NCBI GenBank assembly: GCA_943333275.1
Contig: CALQSQ010000052.1
Span: 1-40,583, forward strand
Source: Akkermansia muciniphila
GTDB taxonomy: Bacteria; Verrucomicrobiota; Verrucomicrobiia; Verrucomicrobiales; V1-33
Length of the DNA stretch: 40,583 nucleotides
Reading direction: 5' to 3'
Part shown: one piece after another, positions 21,301 through 29,311 of the stretch
Position numbering within the stretch: the first letter of the stretch is position 1
Layout: the number at the start of each line of letters is the position of its first letter
Notes under the pieces: model-generated
Database searches by the model: none
What the model was told of the DNA's origin: nothing
The model's input: the letters and a program-made list of their open reading frames with translations, nothing else
Position numbers and translations under genes: made by a program

Positions 21301-21946
21301 CGCGAACGGCAGCAATCCCTGGTTGCTCACCAACCCAGCGGATGATTCCCAGCTCGCGCTCATCACCCCGTCGGGATTGCCCTTCATGACCGGGTTTTAT
21401 AATCTCCCCGAGGTGGATGACGAGGTGCTGGTCACCTTCTTCTCGGATACTCCAACCGTGGGCGGTTTTGCGAGCATCGAACCCCTGGCCTTCGTGTATC
21501 ACACCATCACCTGGACCTTCGCGGATGCGGACAGCGACAACGATCTCCTGAGCGACGCCTGGGAATTACGCCACTTTGGAACCCTGAGCTATGGAGGGTT
21601 GGATCAGCGCGACGGTTCGGCCTACAGCCTTCTGCAAGAATATTTCGAAGGCACGGTCCCCACTGATCCCTCCAGTTCACCCGGCGTTGCCCCGGTGCTC
21701 ATGGCCCTCACGAATCTGCGCATGGGCTACCCGTCCGGCCCATCACAACTCTGCGTGTGTGTGAACTGGCCGGCGCTCTATTCGAGCTTTGTCGATATTG
21801 GTTTCCGGGACTCGACCAATCTCCTTGGCTTCACGGAAGTCAGTGGCCTGGGCGTTGAACTCCAGCCCGGTCAGTTCAGCCTGAATGTTAATCCAGCCGC
21901 CGCCCCACGGAGATTCTTCCTTCCTTTTGCCAGATTACGCCGGTAG
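18347..21946 (+). CDS. giant secreted protein with FG-GAP-like, chitobiase-C-like and calcium-loop repeats (third of three)
   Basis: A 1199-residue exported protein. The ATG at 18347 overlaps the previous stop (ATGA); a second ATG at 18383 gives a shorter signal peptide (MKTARLFFTLSLLQLGAV). Residues about 45-65 contain the FG-GAP/VCBS pattern FGDFDGNGQQDVLLID, and the first 480 residues read as a probable propeller. Residues about 498-580 resemble the beta domain at the C-terminus of chitobiases (LSPTPGAYDHAIQIKFS, VYYRTTP). Residues about 581-625 carry acidic calcium loops (DQDGDGLPDF, DSDGDGYSDL) like thrombospondin type 3 repeats, and a third lies near residue 1059 (DADSDNDLLSD). The long stretch between is unrecognised. 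Likely surface-exposed and calcium-stabilised; last gene of the operon. Confidence 0.8.
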   Translation: MKRTLNRNPSPPMKTARLFFTLSLLQLGAVLSLAGNFVYQHTAGFASFGDFDGNGQQDVLLIDKSTGLYRIGYTSPAGAVTFAEGRPSGMTDVSGAAVGKMNGIASTSLAVTAPGQNRFHVLTPVTTTYTEPKVQTSSVGIGTSLLGALDIPGAVPTAEDDVALVSVLDGANLVELKQFRVNSGAITLLDNEDVADGAVREGNPFLPASGAAQIFGYLQASGATDTFRAWTLTGGNPVVALTASALPQGTSWIAAGLEGTTTDVVFYKSGATVLTMRRVLPNGGGWIFAAAAAFNSPSPVAEIVPINSPAGGRLLVRSTSGALSIYGYTLAGGFSAPLAVSVTGAPGVLVGLLPLPGNAFHLLYAPAAGQSPTAIVPFSNFGTGWVQGATMMLPVLNSLDIYANLFILSSPLFRTANPELLRTFRSNDWSTGISVPGVAPYVVTGQTADFVGSSQGIGASSAVSVGTLPTSAPATAANQLHAQFSLYTFESTLGALPDTVTLSPTPGAYDHAIQIKFSGLNGGSLVYYRTTPTAAFAAWSAGSAPWLISDTSLEYYVISATNAAPVQRATYTFTKTPARQDQDGDGLPDFVEIAKGLNPAGGSDSDGDGYSDLTEIENGSNPNLASSQPSLQPTPATAPVVKVRPQPRLVNGTADGTVELGTAVHVCDPAGTILGSGTVGAGGTSKFTLRDLSPETGFALARTAPHFTVNPVVGGVLRGREMLAIVPSLPQESWSYGTTNGEEVINEIWSWGGSNFREGSTNFPLQGAVESVGPQFTNSTWGPLQDDPTWGASPTGTRSATAWISEFQAATSTFARPYMEITITPETTLRALILEEIATTYFGVILGGDPLQRFSLTPDRARDRADRSHHRDDASTLRTANPANSNDPRYRMLNVLRHIDGLNIATKTRAERIAREIYAAYPSGTSDGPLDALRNYVRTGVIPAAFRPFVSETNTQITTTWNQLQTLRNTPPTRPVQSLTLRRTTANGSNPWLLTNPADDSQLALITPSGLPFMTGFYNLPEVDDEVLVTFFSDTPTVGGFASIEPLAFVYHTITWTFADADSDNDLLSDAWELRHFGTLSYGGLDQRDGSAYSLLQEYFEGTVPTDPSSSPGVAPVLMALTNLRMGYPSGPSQLCVCVNWPALYSSFVDIGFRDSTNLLGFTEVSGLGVELQPGQFSLNVNPAAAPRRFFLPFARLRR

Positions 21947-21958
21947 ATTGATGGCTGG

Positions 21959-23206
21959 CTATTTCCGGCCCACGCAGAACAAATGCTTGTAGCCGCGAAT
22001 GAACAATTGTCCGTCGGAAACGGCCATCGACCCGATAACCGTTTCCCCCATGGAGTTTGTTGCCAGCAGTTCGAACTGGGGGCTGGCCTTGAAGACAAAG
22101 GCGTCGCCTCCCTGATTCACCGCGTAACAACGCCCCTCGCTGATGACCAGGGATGACCAGTTCTGGCCGGTGGCGGCGGGACCCTGCAGCCTCTCCTGCC
22201 AAAGCTGTTCTCCCGTCTTGAGATTAAAACATTGGGCCACGCCGGGATCGTTTAAAATGAAAATGTGGCCGGCATGAATCGCCCCGGATCCAATGCGCTG
22301 CGGAGACTTTGCATGATGCCACAGGCGGTGCGATTCCGTTACATCCCCCTGGCCGCCAACTTTCACACCCAGCGCCATGCCATTGTAACCACCCATGCTG
22401 ACGACAATGCCGTCCGACAGTAATGGCGAAGTATACACCAGCTGATTGAGTCCCTGGCAGGTCCAAATCTCCTTCCCCGTCATCGCTTCCATGGCGGAGA
22501 CTCTCAACGGCCAGCTCATGATCAACTGCGGCTTTCCATCGATCGTCCGCGGCAGCGGATCACTCCACGATCCGTAGAAATCCGGCTGGGTTCCCGGCAC
22601 CGCCTGCCGGGGTTCCTCGCGCTCCCAGACGGTTGCGCCGGTCTTGCTGTCGAGCGCGACAAGTTTCACCTTTTCACTTGGCCCAACATTCAAATAGCAG
22701 AGTCCGTTCGCCAGCACAGGCGATGCTCCATTTCCCCAGATATGGTACAATTTCCCCAGATCCCGATGCCAGATTTCCCTGCCCTTCAGATCAAAACAAA
22801 ACACTCCCGCTGAGGCGAAATTTACAATCACCCGCTCGCCATCCGTTGCCGGCGATCCGGCGCAATAAGGATTCATCGCGTGGGTGGCCTCGGCCTCCGT
22901 GTAGGTGGTGCCAGCCTCCCAAAGCTTGCCTCCAGTCTTCCTATCGAAGCACCAGACCATCCGCCGCCCCTCCTTTTCAATCGCCTGGGTAATGAAAACC
23001 TGCTCTCCCCAGACCGCCGGCGTGGAATTCCCACGCTCCGGTAAATCCACGGCCCAGGCAAGGTTCTCGGTGGCGCTCCAATGCATGGGCAAACCAGTCT
23101 CATCACACAGCCCATCCCCATGAGGCCCGCGCCACGCCGGCCAGTCCGCCGCATTGGCGTTCGCAAGTCCATAAAGCAAAACGGCAAAACCATGGATGAA
23201 TTTCAT
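21959..23206 (-). CDS. secreted PQQ-like beta-propeller protein
   Basis: A 415-residue exported protein. The ATG whose last base is 23206 begins a signal peptide (MKFIHGFAVLLYGLANANA) followed by ADWPAWRGPHGDG, a start very common in PVC PQQ-like propeller proteins; the ATG 12 bp upstream is also possible. The body has repeated blade motifs such as CFDRKTGGKLWEA, LDSKTGATVWERE, MEAMTGKEIWTC and NLKTGEQLWQE, the hallmark of PQQ-enzyme-like repeats. The residues that bind PQQ in true alcohol dehydrogenases are not evident, so this may be a structural or BamB-like propeller rather than an enzyme. It converges on the third giant gene (12 bp apart) and diverges from the cytochrome gene at 23330. 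Confidence 0.85.
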   Translation of the reverse strand: MKFIHGFAVLLYGLANANAADWPAWRGPHGDGLCDETGLPMHWSATENLAWAVDLPERGNSTPAVWGEQVFITQAIEKEGRRMVWCFDRKTGGKLWEAGTTYTEAEATHAMNPYCAGSPATDGERVIVNFASAGVFCFDLKGREIWHRDLGKLYHIWGNGASPVLANGLCYLNVGPSEKVKLVALDSKTGATVWEREEPRQAVPGTQPDFYGSWSDPLPRTIDGKPQLIMSWPLRVSAMEAMTGKEIWTCQGLNQLVYTSPLLSDGIVVSMGGYNGMALGVKVGGQGDVTESHRLWHHAKSPQRIGSGAIHAGHIFILNDPGVAQCFNLKTGEQLWQERLQGPAATGQNWSSLVISEGRCYAVNQGGDAFVFKASPQFELLATNSMGETVIGSMAVSDGQLFIRGYKHLFCVGRK

Positions 23207-23329
23207 GCCTCCCAGCATGCATCGTTCAAATCAGATTGCGATGCAAAAGACTCCCGCTCCCCACAGAGATTCCGCGCTTTCGCATTGGCCTTCCCTTGTA
23301 GGCGCTGTGCCGGGGACTATTATGAACCC

Positions 23330-25645
23330 ATGTTTCGTGGAATTATTTGGCCTCTCTCCGCGCTGACCGCGCTGGGATACCTCGTTCCAAATGGACAGGG
23401 CGGCGAACCTGCGCCCTACAACTGCACGGCGATGGATGATTATTTTGCCGGGGAGCTATGGGCCAAGGTTGGGGCCGCATCCTGTCTAAAATGTCACAAG
23501 GCGGGCGGAGACGCCGAGGAGAGCAAATTTCTCCTGCGCGATCCCCAAAAGGCCGAGCCACAGGCACAGGCGGAAATCATGCAGGGAAACCGCGCGGCGT
23601 TTACGGAAATGGCCAGGGTTCGCGAGGAGGGTGGCTCTCGATTACTGCTGAAGTCCATTGGAAAATTAAAACACGAGGGCGAGGAGGTGCTGGCTCCGGA
23701 TTCGTCGGAATACAGAGTGCTCGCGGAGTTTGTCAGGCGGCTGGACTCCCAGTCCGACCCGCCTCCGGTATCAGCGCTGGACGATCCAAACGCGCACCCA
23801 TTCTTCGAAGGCATCACCATGGTGGAGGATCGCAAATTATTGCGGCGATTTGCGCTTTCGCTCGCAGGGCGATTGCCAACCCAGGCTGAGCTGGACACCA
23901 TCGCGCAGCAGGGCTTGTCGGCCCTGCCGGCTCTGCTCGATGCCATCATGAAGGAGGAGGCTTTTTACGATCGGCTGCGGGAGGGGTTCAATGACATCTT
24001 CCTCACGCTCGGCTACCCGGACAATGCGGAGACGCTCCTCTCCTACGACCACTTTGAAAAGACCCGCGGCTGGTGTGAGAAATTCGACCTCAACCACATC
24101 CCGGAAGCGGAGGACAAGCGCCAGAAGGCGCGCTACAAACTTTACGATGACTACCGCAAGGCCCTGCTGGGAGAACCAATGAAGCTCATTGAGCACATCG
24201 TTCGCAACGACCATCCCTTCACCGAAATTGTGACGGCGGACTACATCATGGTTACGCCCTTCTCGGCGCGGGGATACGGCATCTTTGAGGAAATCAAATC
24301 GCAGTTCAAAAATCCCGACGACCCGTTTGAATACATCCCGGTGAAACTCAAGGCTCTGATCGGGCGCGATAAGTTGGATGATCAGGAATCGGCCACCGGC
24401 TTTTATCCGCACGCGGGTTTGCTCAGCACCTTTCAATACCTGCGCCGTTATCCCACGACGGAAACAAATCGGAACCGCCTGCGGGCGCGCATGTATTTCC
24501 AGCACTTTCTGGGAATCGATGTGCTGGAACTGGCCGCACGCGTGTCGGATGCCGCAGCCGTTAGCGCAAAATACGAGATTCCCACCATGCAGGCATCGGA
24601 GTGTGTGGTGTGCCACAAGACCATCGATCCCGTGGCAGGCCTGTTTCAGGATTATTGGAAATTTGAAGGTGTCTATGGCCGCCGCAAGGAAGGCTGGTTC
24701 ACGGACATGTTCGGCGCGGGCTTTGAGGGCGAGGACCTGCCTGCCGAGCAACGGTGGCGTTCGCTGCAATGGCTGGGTGAGCGGACCGCCAAGGATCCTC
24801 GCTTCGCCGTCGCGATGGTGGAGCATGTTTATTACCTGCTCACGGGCCGCAAAGTCCTGCTCCCTCCCAAGGACCTCAACGACCCCCTCTATGCTGCCAA
24901 GCGGCGGGCCTATCAGACGCAACGCACGCAGTCAGAAACCATCGCGGCACATTTCGCTCAGAATGGATTCAATTTGAAAGGTGCCATTAAGGATTGGGCG
25001 GTCTCTGAATTTTACCGGGCCGACGGTCTGGCTACCGAAGTGTCCAATCCAAAACGTCGCGCCGAACTGGATGACATCGGAGTGATGAGGATGCTTTCAC
25101 CGGAACAGATCGAGCGCAAAATCACGGCCATTTTTGGCAAACCGTGGGGAGAACTGACGGAACAGATGGCCATGCTCTACGGAGGCATCGATTCCAATGA
25201 AGTTACCGAACGTGCGGCCGACCCCAGCGGGGCCATGGGGGCGCTCCAGCGGATTCTGGCCAATGATGTGGCGTGTAAACAAACCGCGGTGGATTTCGCC
25301 CGCCCGGCGGCCGAACGACGATTGTTCCCGGAGGTGGAACCGGATGTGCTGCCGGGTTCCTCCCCTGAAGCGGATGCGAGAATCCGCAAAAACATTGTGC
25401 ATCTGCACCAGCGCGTCCTGGGACGCTACGACGCACCGGATTCTCCGGACGTGGATAGAGCCTTTCAACTCTTTGCCGGCATCCTAAGTGATGCCGCGAA
25501 GCGCAAGGACCCGAACCCTCAGGAGAATTATCACTGCCGCCGGGATCTGCCGAACGAGAGTTACGCCGACCCCCAATACACCGTGCGGGCCTGGCGTGCG
25601 GTGCTCACTTATTTATTACGCCAGCGCGAATTCCTTTACGAATAA
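23330..25645 (+). CDS. PVC-type secreted cytochrome protein (DUF1588/DUF1592-like)
   Basis: A 771-residue exported protein. The frame opens at 23081, inside the divergent propeller gene, but the ATG at 23330 starts a plausible signal sequence (MFRGIIWPLSALTALGYLVP). Two haem c motifs are seen: CLKCH at Cys51, at the start of a PVC-type cytochrome module, and CVVCH at Cys425 followed by KTIDPVAG, the pattern of the DUF1588/DUF1585 part of large planctomycete and verrucomicrobial cytochrome proteins. Between them is a helical region with RRFALSLAGRLPTQAEL, typical of the same family. Role unknown; probably periplasmic electron transfer linked to sugar or polymer breakdown. It is 2 bp upstream of the DUF1501-like gene, its usual kind of partner. 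Confidence 0.8.
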   Translation: MFRGIIWPLSALTALGYLVPNGQGGEPAPYNCTAMDDYFAGELWAKVGAASCLKCHKAGGDAEESKFLLRDPQKAEPQAQAEIMQGNRAAFTEMARVREEGGSRLLLKSIGKLKHEGEEVLAPDSSEYRVLAEFVRRLDSQSDPPPVSALDDPNAHPFFEGITMVEDRKLLRRFALSLAGRLPTQAELDTIAQQGLSALPALLDAIMKEEAFYDRLREGFNDIFLTLGYPDNAETLLSYDHFEKTRGWCEKFDLNHIPEAEDKRQKARYKLYDDYRKALLGEPMKLIEHIVRNDHPFTEIVTADYIMVTPFSARGYGIFEEIKSQFKNPDDPFEYIPVKLKALIGRDKLDDQESATGFYPHAGLLSTFQYLRRYPTTETNRNRLRARMYFQHFLGIDVLELAARVSDAAAVSAKYEIPTMQASECVVCHKTIDPVAGLFQDYWKFEGVYGRRKEGWFTDMFGAGFEGEDLPAEQRWRSLQWLGERTAKDPRFAVAMVEHVYYLLTGRKVLLPPKDLNDPLYAAKRRAYQTQRTQSETIAAHFAQNGFNLKGAIKDWAVSEFYRADGLATEVSNPKRRAELDDIGVMRMLSPEQIERKITAIFGKPWGELTEQMAMLYGGIDSNEVTERAADPSGAMGALQRILANDVACKQTAVDFARPAAERRLFPEVEPDVLPGSSPEADARIRKNIVHLHQRVLGRYDAPDSPDVDRAFQLFAGILSDAAKRKDPNPQENYHCRRDLPNESYADPQYTVRAWRAVLTYLLRQREFLYE

Positions 25646-25647
25646 CC

Positions 25648-26931
25648 ATGAGACGTGATTTCCTCAAACTCTGCAGTCTGACGGGCTTGGGATTCGCCTG
25701 TCCGGGTGGTCTTTCCTCGGTGCTCCGGGCCGCACCCAGCGAAACAGCCCCGTATGAAGGGCCCTACTATGTGGTCTTCAATGCCTCCGGGGGCTGGGAC
25801 ACCACCTACCTCATGGACCCCAAGGGCATCGGCGAGATCAACCGCCTCTACAAGGAAGGCGACATTCTCACGAAGGGACAGCACAAGTTCGCGCCGACCG
25901 AAAAACACAAACAGGGAGGCATGAGCAATGAGGCGTTCTTCAACGAGTTTGGAAATGAAATCCTGACGTTGAACGGTCTGGACTATTCCGTGAACAATCA
26001 TGCTCCAGGTGCGCGCTACATGGCCACAGGCAAGCTCGACAGCCTGGCCTACCCCACCTTCGCCGCGCTCGTGGCCGCCTGCAAGGGACCGACTTGTCCG
26101 TTGTCGTTCCTGACGTTTGGAAACTACTCCAACACCGGCAACATCGTGGCCATGTCCCGCGTTCCCTACGTGCCTTCCCTGCAAAAAATCGCCATCGCCG
26201 ACGGGGTGTCCGGGCAGTTGAATTCCCCCTACCACGATGATTTTGCACTGGATCGCATTGAAAAGGCGCTCGCCGACCAGAACGCATCGCGGGCCAACCA
26301 GATTCGCCTGCCGCGCCAGGAGCGTGCCGAGAACATGCTCTACGCCGCGCAGGTCAATTCCAAGGCCATGCAGCGCATCACTCCGTTCATTCCCACCACC
26401 ATCCCGCCGCAACGCATGGCGGCGCAATCTGAAATTGCCCTGGCCTCCTTCAAAGCGGGCGTCTGTGTGTCAGCCAATTTCTCCATCGGTCAGTTCGACA
26501 GCCACGCCAACAATGACACGGATCAGATGAAACTTATTCCGGAGTTTTTGGAGGGAATCGCCTATTTCCTGCATCGCGCCGAGGAATTGAAAATCCGTGA
26601 GAAAATGGTGGTCATCATTCAGAGCGAAATGGGCCGCACGCCAACCTACAATACTGGCAATGGCAAGGATCACTGGTCCATCGGCTCCATCATGTTTCTC
26701 GGCCAGGGCATCAAGGGCAACCGGGTGATTGGTGCCACCGATGAGAAGCAATTTCACGTCCCGCTCAATCCTCAGTCGCTGGCCACCGATCCTGAGAAGG
26801 GGGTGCGGGTGCGTCCCGAGCACATCCACGAAGCTCTGCGGCAGTTCGCGGGGATTGAGGAGCACTCGCACAGCAAAAAATTTCCGCTTGGTGTCAAGGC
26901 GGAGGAACTGCTCCTGGGCCTCTGGGGGTGA
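25648..26931 (+). CDS. DUF1501-like protein with Tat signal
   Basis: A 427-residue exported protein starting 2 bp after the cytochrome stop, so translation is coupled. It begins MRRDFLKLCSLTGLGF, a twin-arginine signal, so it is probably folded in the cytoplasm before export. Family landmarks: YYVVFNASGGWDTTY near the start, LNGLDYSVNNHAPGARYM, FSIGQFDSHANNDT and VIIQSEMGRTPTYN, which together fit DUF1501 proteins of the alkaline-phosphatase/sulfatase-like fold. The catalytic chemistry of the family is unsettled. In PVC genomes these genes are regularly paired with cytochrome genes like the one upstream, suggesting one complex or pathway. Last gene of the pair. Confidence 0.85.
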   Translation: MRRDFLKLCSLTGLGFACPGGLSSVLRAAPSETAPYEGPYYVVFNASGGWDTTYLMDPKGIGEINRLYKEGDILTKGQHKFAPTEKHKQGGMSNEAFFNEFGNEILTLNGLDYSVNNHAPGARYMATGKLDSLAYPTFAALVAACKGPTCPLSFLTFGNYSNTGNIVAMSRVPYVPSLQKIAIADGVSGQLNSPYHDDFALDRIEKALADQNASRANQIRLPRQERAENMLYAAQVNSKAMQRITPFIPTTIPPQRMAAQSEIALASFKAGVCVSANFSIGQFDSHANNDTDQMKLIPEFLEGIAYFLHRAEELKIREKMVVIIQSEMGRTPTYNTGNGKDHWSIGSIMFLGQGIKGNRVIGATDEKQFHVPLNPQSLATDPEKGVRVRPEHIHEALRQFAGIEEHSHSKKFPLGVKAEELLLGLWG

Positions 26932-27242
26932 ACTGCCGCCCCGGATGCAGCAAAAATGCGGGAAATTTTCGCAATCAAGCTTGACCGCGGCAGACGGAAT
27001 GGGCATGCTCAGCGCAGGGGATTTCCTCACCGTTCTTTTCCAGATTTATTCAATTTTCCTGCTGTGTTCGAGACACCTGATCATAGGGCCCGCTCCGTAG
27101 CATCAATTAAGGAGGCTGCTCCACCTGGCAATTTAAGTCATGCCTTTCTAGGAAGACTCGGTGCCAGATTGGAGGCCGCCACCATCTAGAGCCTTGGGAA
27201 CGAGGACTCTCGATCATAGACGGCACCTGTGGGAATTCACTT
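26932..27242 (+). other. long intergenic region, possible small RNA
   Basis: About 310 bp without a convincing gene; the only sizeable frame (26956-27189) has no recognisable features. The stretch from about 27065 to 27242 contains several short complementary segments (CTGGCA with TGCCAG at 27125 and 27162; GGTGCC with GGCACC at 27157 and 27222; a CGAG/CTCG hairpin near 27202) and is followed at once by the strong plus-strand terminator at 27243. The size (about 180 bases) and a GACGGCACCT segment near the 3' end recall 6S RNA, but I cannot show the 6S fold. It could instead be the 3' untranslated region of the DUF1501-like gene. Confidence 0.3.
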
Positions 27243-27280
27243 AAGCGCTCCGGACCCGTCCGGGGCGCTTTTGTATTTTT
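27243..27280 (+). terminator. strong rho-independent terminator
   Basis: A GC-rich inverted repeat (about 12-13 bp arms beginning AAGCGCTCCGG and ending CCGGGGCGCTT, one G-T wobble) at 27243-27270 is followed by TTGTATTTTTT. It stops transcripts coming from the left: the DUF1501-like gene or a separate small RNA. On the other strand there is no T-run, so it serves ribBA less well. Confidence 0.85.
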
Positions 27281-27286
27281 TGGCCC

Positions 27287-28543
27287 TCACTTGAGGAGGT
27301 GCCCCATTTTGTCCTTCTTCGTCTTGAGATACACCTGATTCTCGGGGTGTGAGGGCGGCTGAATGGGCACCTGTTCGACAACTTCAAGACTGTGTCCGCT
27401 GATGCCGACAATCTTGCGCGGATTGTTGGTCAGAAGGCGCAGTTTGCGGACGCCGAGATCATGCAGGATCTGGGCACCGATGCCGTAATCCCGCAGGTCC
27501 ATGGGGTAGCCGAGCTTGAGGTTGGCCTCGACGGTATCGTATCCCTGCTCCTGAAGTTTGTAGGCGCGGATCTTGGCTTCGAGTCCAATGCCACGGCCTT
27601 CCTGGCGCATGTAAAGGATGACGCCCTGACCGGCGGCTTCGATCTGCTGCATCGCGGAATGAAGTTGCGGTCCGCAGTCACAACGCCGGCTCCCAAAAAC
27701 ATCCCCGGTGAGACATTCGCTGTGAACCCGGACCAGAATTGGTTCAGCACCTTTGATCGTGCCTTTGACGAGGGCCAGATGATGCTGGCCGTCGATCAGG
27801 CTGCGATACATATGAAGATTGAAAATGCCATAATCGGTGGGCATTTGAATGATTTCCTCGCAGTTGACGAGTTTCTCACGGGAGCGGCGGTAGTCGATCA
27901 ACTGGGCGATACTCGCCATCTTCAAGCCGTGTTCTTTGGCAAAAATTTGCAACTGTGGAACTCGGGCAGGGATGCCCTTGGGATCGAGAATTTCTATCAG
28001 CACTCCCGCAGGGCGACAGCCTGCGAGGCGGGCGAGATCGGCTGAAGCTTCCGTGTGTCCTGCACGGCGCAGCACGCCACCGGATTTGGCGACCAGGGGA
28101 TTGATGTGTCCCGGGCGGACAAAATCCTCGGGCCGTGTCGCGGGATCGGCCAGACTGCGGATGGTGGCGGCGCGTTCCACGGTGCTGATGCCCGTGGTGA
28201 GGCCAGCCTTGGCATCAACGGTGACCGTGAAATGAGTGCTGAACGCCTCCTCGTTGTGCGCGACCATGCTGTCCAGGCCCAGGCGATGTGCATCCGCCTG
28301 TTCAACGGAAACACAGAGCATGCCACCAGCGGCACGCACCATGAAGTTCACCATTTCGGGCGTGATCTTATCGGCGGCGCAGATGAGGTCCCCCTCATTT
28401 TCCCGGTCGGCGTCATCGGTGATGACCACCATTTTGCCAGCGCGGATGTCCGCCAGCACCTCGTCGATACTGCTGAACACAGGTTCAGCGGCGGACTTAG
28501 ATTTCGATTTTTTTGCGGGTGTAGCTGGAGCTTTGCTTGGCAT
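27287..28543 (-). CDS. ribBA: bifunctional 3,4-dihydroxy-2-butanone-4-phosphate synthase / GTP cyclohydrolase II
   Basis: A 418-residue fusion of the first two riboflavin-synthesis enzymes. The N-terminal half makes dihydroxybutanone phosphate from ribulose 5-phosphate (DDADRENEGD, GHTEASADLARLAG). The C-terminal half converts GTP to the pyrimidine precursor: HSECLTGDVFGSRRCDCG holds the zinc cysteines, and RQEGRGIGLEAK and LLTNNPRK are the GTP-binding parts. Both active sites look intact. I chose the ATG ending at 28543, which adds a short Lys/Ala/Ser-rich tail before the RibB fold (FSSIDEVLADIRAGKMVV). The frame stays open to 28747 only because it runs antiphase through the upstream gene, which it overlaps by 47 bp. 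No FMN riboswitch is seen before it. Confidence 0.95.
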   Translation of the reverse strand: MPSKAPATPAKKSKSKSAAEPVFSSIDEVLADIRAGKMVVITDDADRENEGDLICAADKITPEMVNFMVRAAGGMLCVSVEQADAHRLGLDSMVAHNEEAFSTHFTVTVDAKAGLTTGISTVERAATIRSLADPATRPEDFVRPGHINPLVAKSGGVLRRAGHTEASADLARLAGCRPAGVLIEILDPKGIPARVPQLQIFAKEHGLKMASIAQLIDYRRSREKLVNCEEIIQMPTDYGIFNLHMYRSLIDGQHHLALVKGTIKGAEPILVRVHSECLTGDVFGSRRCDCGPQLHSAMQQIEAAGQGVILYMRQEGRGIGLEAKIRAYKLQEQGYDTVEANLKLGYPMDLRDYGIGAQILHDLGVRKLRLLTNNPRKIVGISGHSLEVVEQVPIQPPSHPENQVYLKTKKDKMGHLLK

Positions 28544-29180
28544 AATTACGGCTGAGACGACCATCTTTGGAGACAATTTTGGTTTCACCGTTGGCCTTGC
28601 ATTCGTCGCCATTTGCCCGCAGTTCGAAAGTATCGGCGATGTCCACTTCCTCGCCTTCCTTGGACTTTTCCCAGACCACGGCCTTGTTGTCATCGGCGAG
28701 TTGGCCGGTGTATTCACCCCAGCCATTGGATCCGAAACTCCACGCACGGAACTCGCTGTTCTCGGTGTCGTAGGTCACATACCAATGATAGGTCGAGGTG
28801 ACCTCACCCCTGGTCTTGCCTGTCATTTCGAAATAGCGGCCTTCGTTGGTGTAAAAACCCTTCCATTCGTCCTTCCATTTCACCTCCTCCTTGCCGTCGC
28901 GGCGGAGTTCCTTGTTATAGGTGATCTTCTCCTCACCGGTCCATTCCCCTTCGAGAGATTTGAAAACAGCCATTTTCTTGTTGATCTCGGCCATTTCCGC
29001 AGCCTCGCGTTCCTTGTCCTGCTTGGCCTCGGCATCCTTGTCCTCAGCCTCGGCGGGAGCGGCCTCCTCCTTTTTATCGGGTTCGGCGGCAGGCTTGGCA
29101 TCCTGGGCGATCAAAGCCAATGGGGCCATGGCGCAGCAGACGACGAGAGGCAGTGTTCGCGAGAGAAGGGATATTTTCAT
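28497..29180 (-). CDS. exported protein, DUF1579-like
   Basis: A 227-residue exported protein. The ATG ending at 29180 gives a signal peptide (SLLSRTLPLVVCCAMAPLALIA, cleaved before QDAKP); the frame opens further upstream without support. After cleavage comes a Lys/Glu/Ala-rich low-complexity helix (residues about 25-65), then a beta-rich domain with FKSLEGEWTGEEKITY, YHWYVTYDTENSEFRAWSF and FELRANGDECKA. The pattern (size of a signal after an added substance, 'GEWTG', Trp-rich strands) resembles DUF1579 or lipocalin-like proteins. Function unknown, periplasmic or outer-membrane associated. Its 3' end overlaps the ribBA start by 47 bp in another frame, so the two are probably co-transcribed. 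Confidence 0.75.
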   Translation of the reverse strand: MKISLLSRTLPLVVCCAMAPLALIAQDAKPAAEPDKKEEAAPAEAEDKDAEAKQDKEREAAEMAEINKKMAVFKSLEGEWTGEEKITYNKELRRDGKEEVKWKDEWKGFYTNEGRYFEMTGKTRGEVTSTYHWYVTYDTENSEFRAWSFGSNGWGEYTGQLADDNKAVVWEKSKEGEEVDIADTFELRANGDECKANGETKIVSKDGRLSRNYAKQSSSYTRKKIEI

Positions 29181-29311
29181 GATTGGAGTGGCTTTGGGAT
29201 GAACGGATGAAACGCGATGCCGGGGCGAAAAATTGTCTGGTTTTTCTAAAAAATGGTTTGGAAGGGGACGGTCACCGAGGATTGCTCCCCTGTCAACCCG
29301 CCCAGAGATGC

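Noticed and set aside
27062..27075. GTGTTCGAGACACC as a tRNA or tmRNA T-arm
   Set aside because: Only three base pairs close the TTCGAGA loop, there is no acceptor stem and no matching D- or anticodon arm around it.
28544..28747. N-terminal extension of ribBA starting at 28747
   Set aside because: It lies antiphase inside the DUF1579-like gene, and its Pro/Ser/Thr-rich sequence does not resemble any RibB N-terminus.
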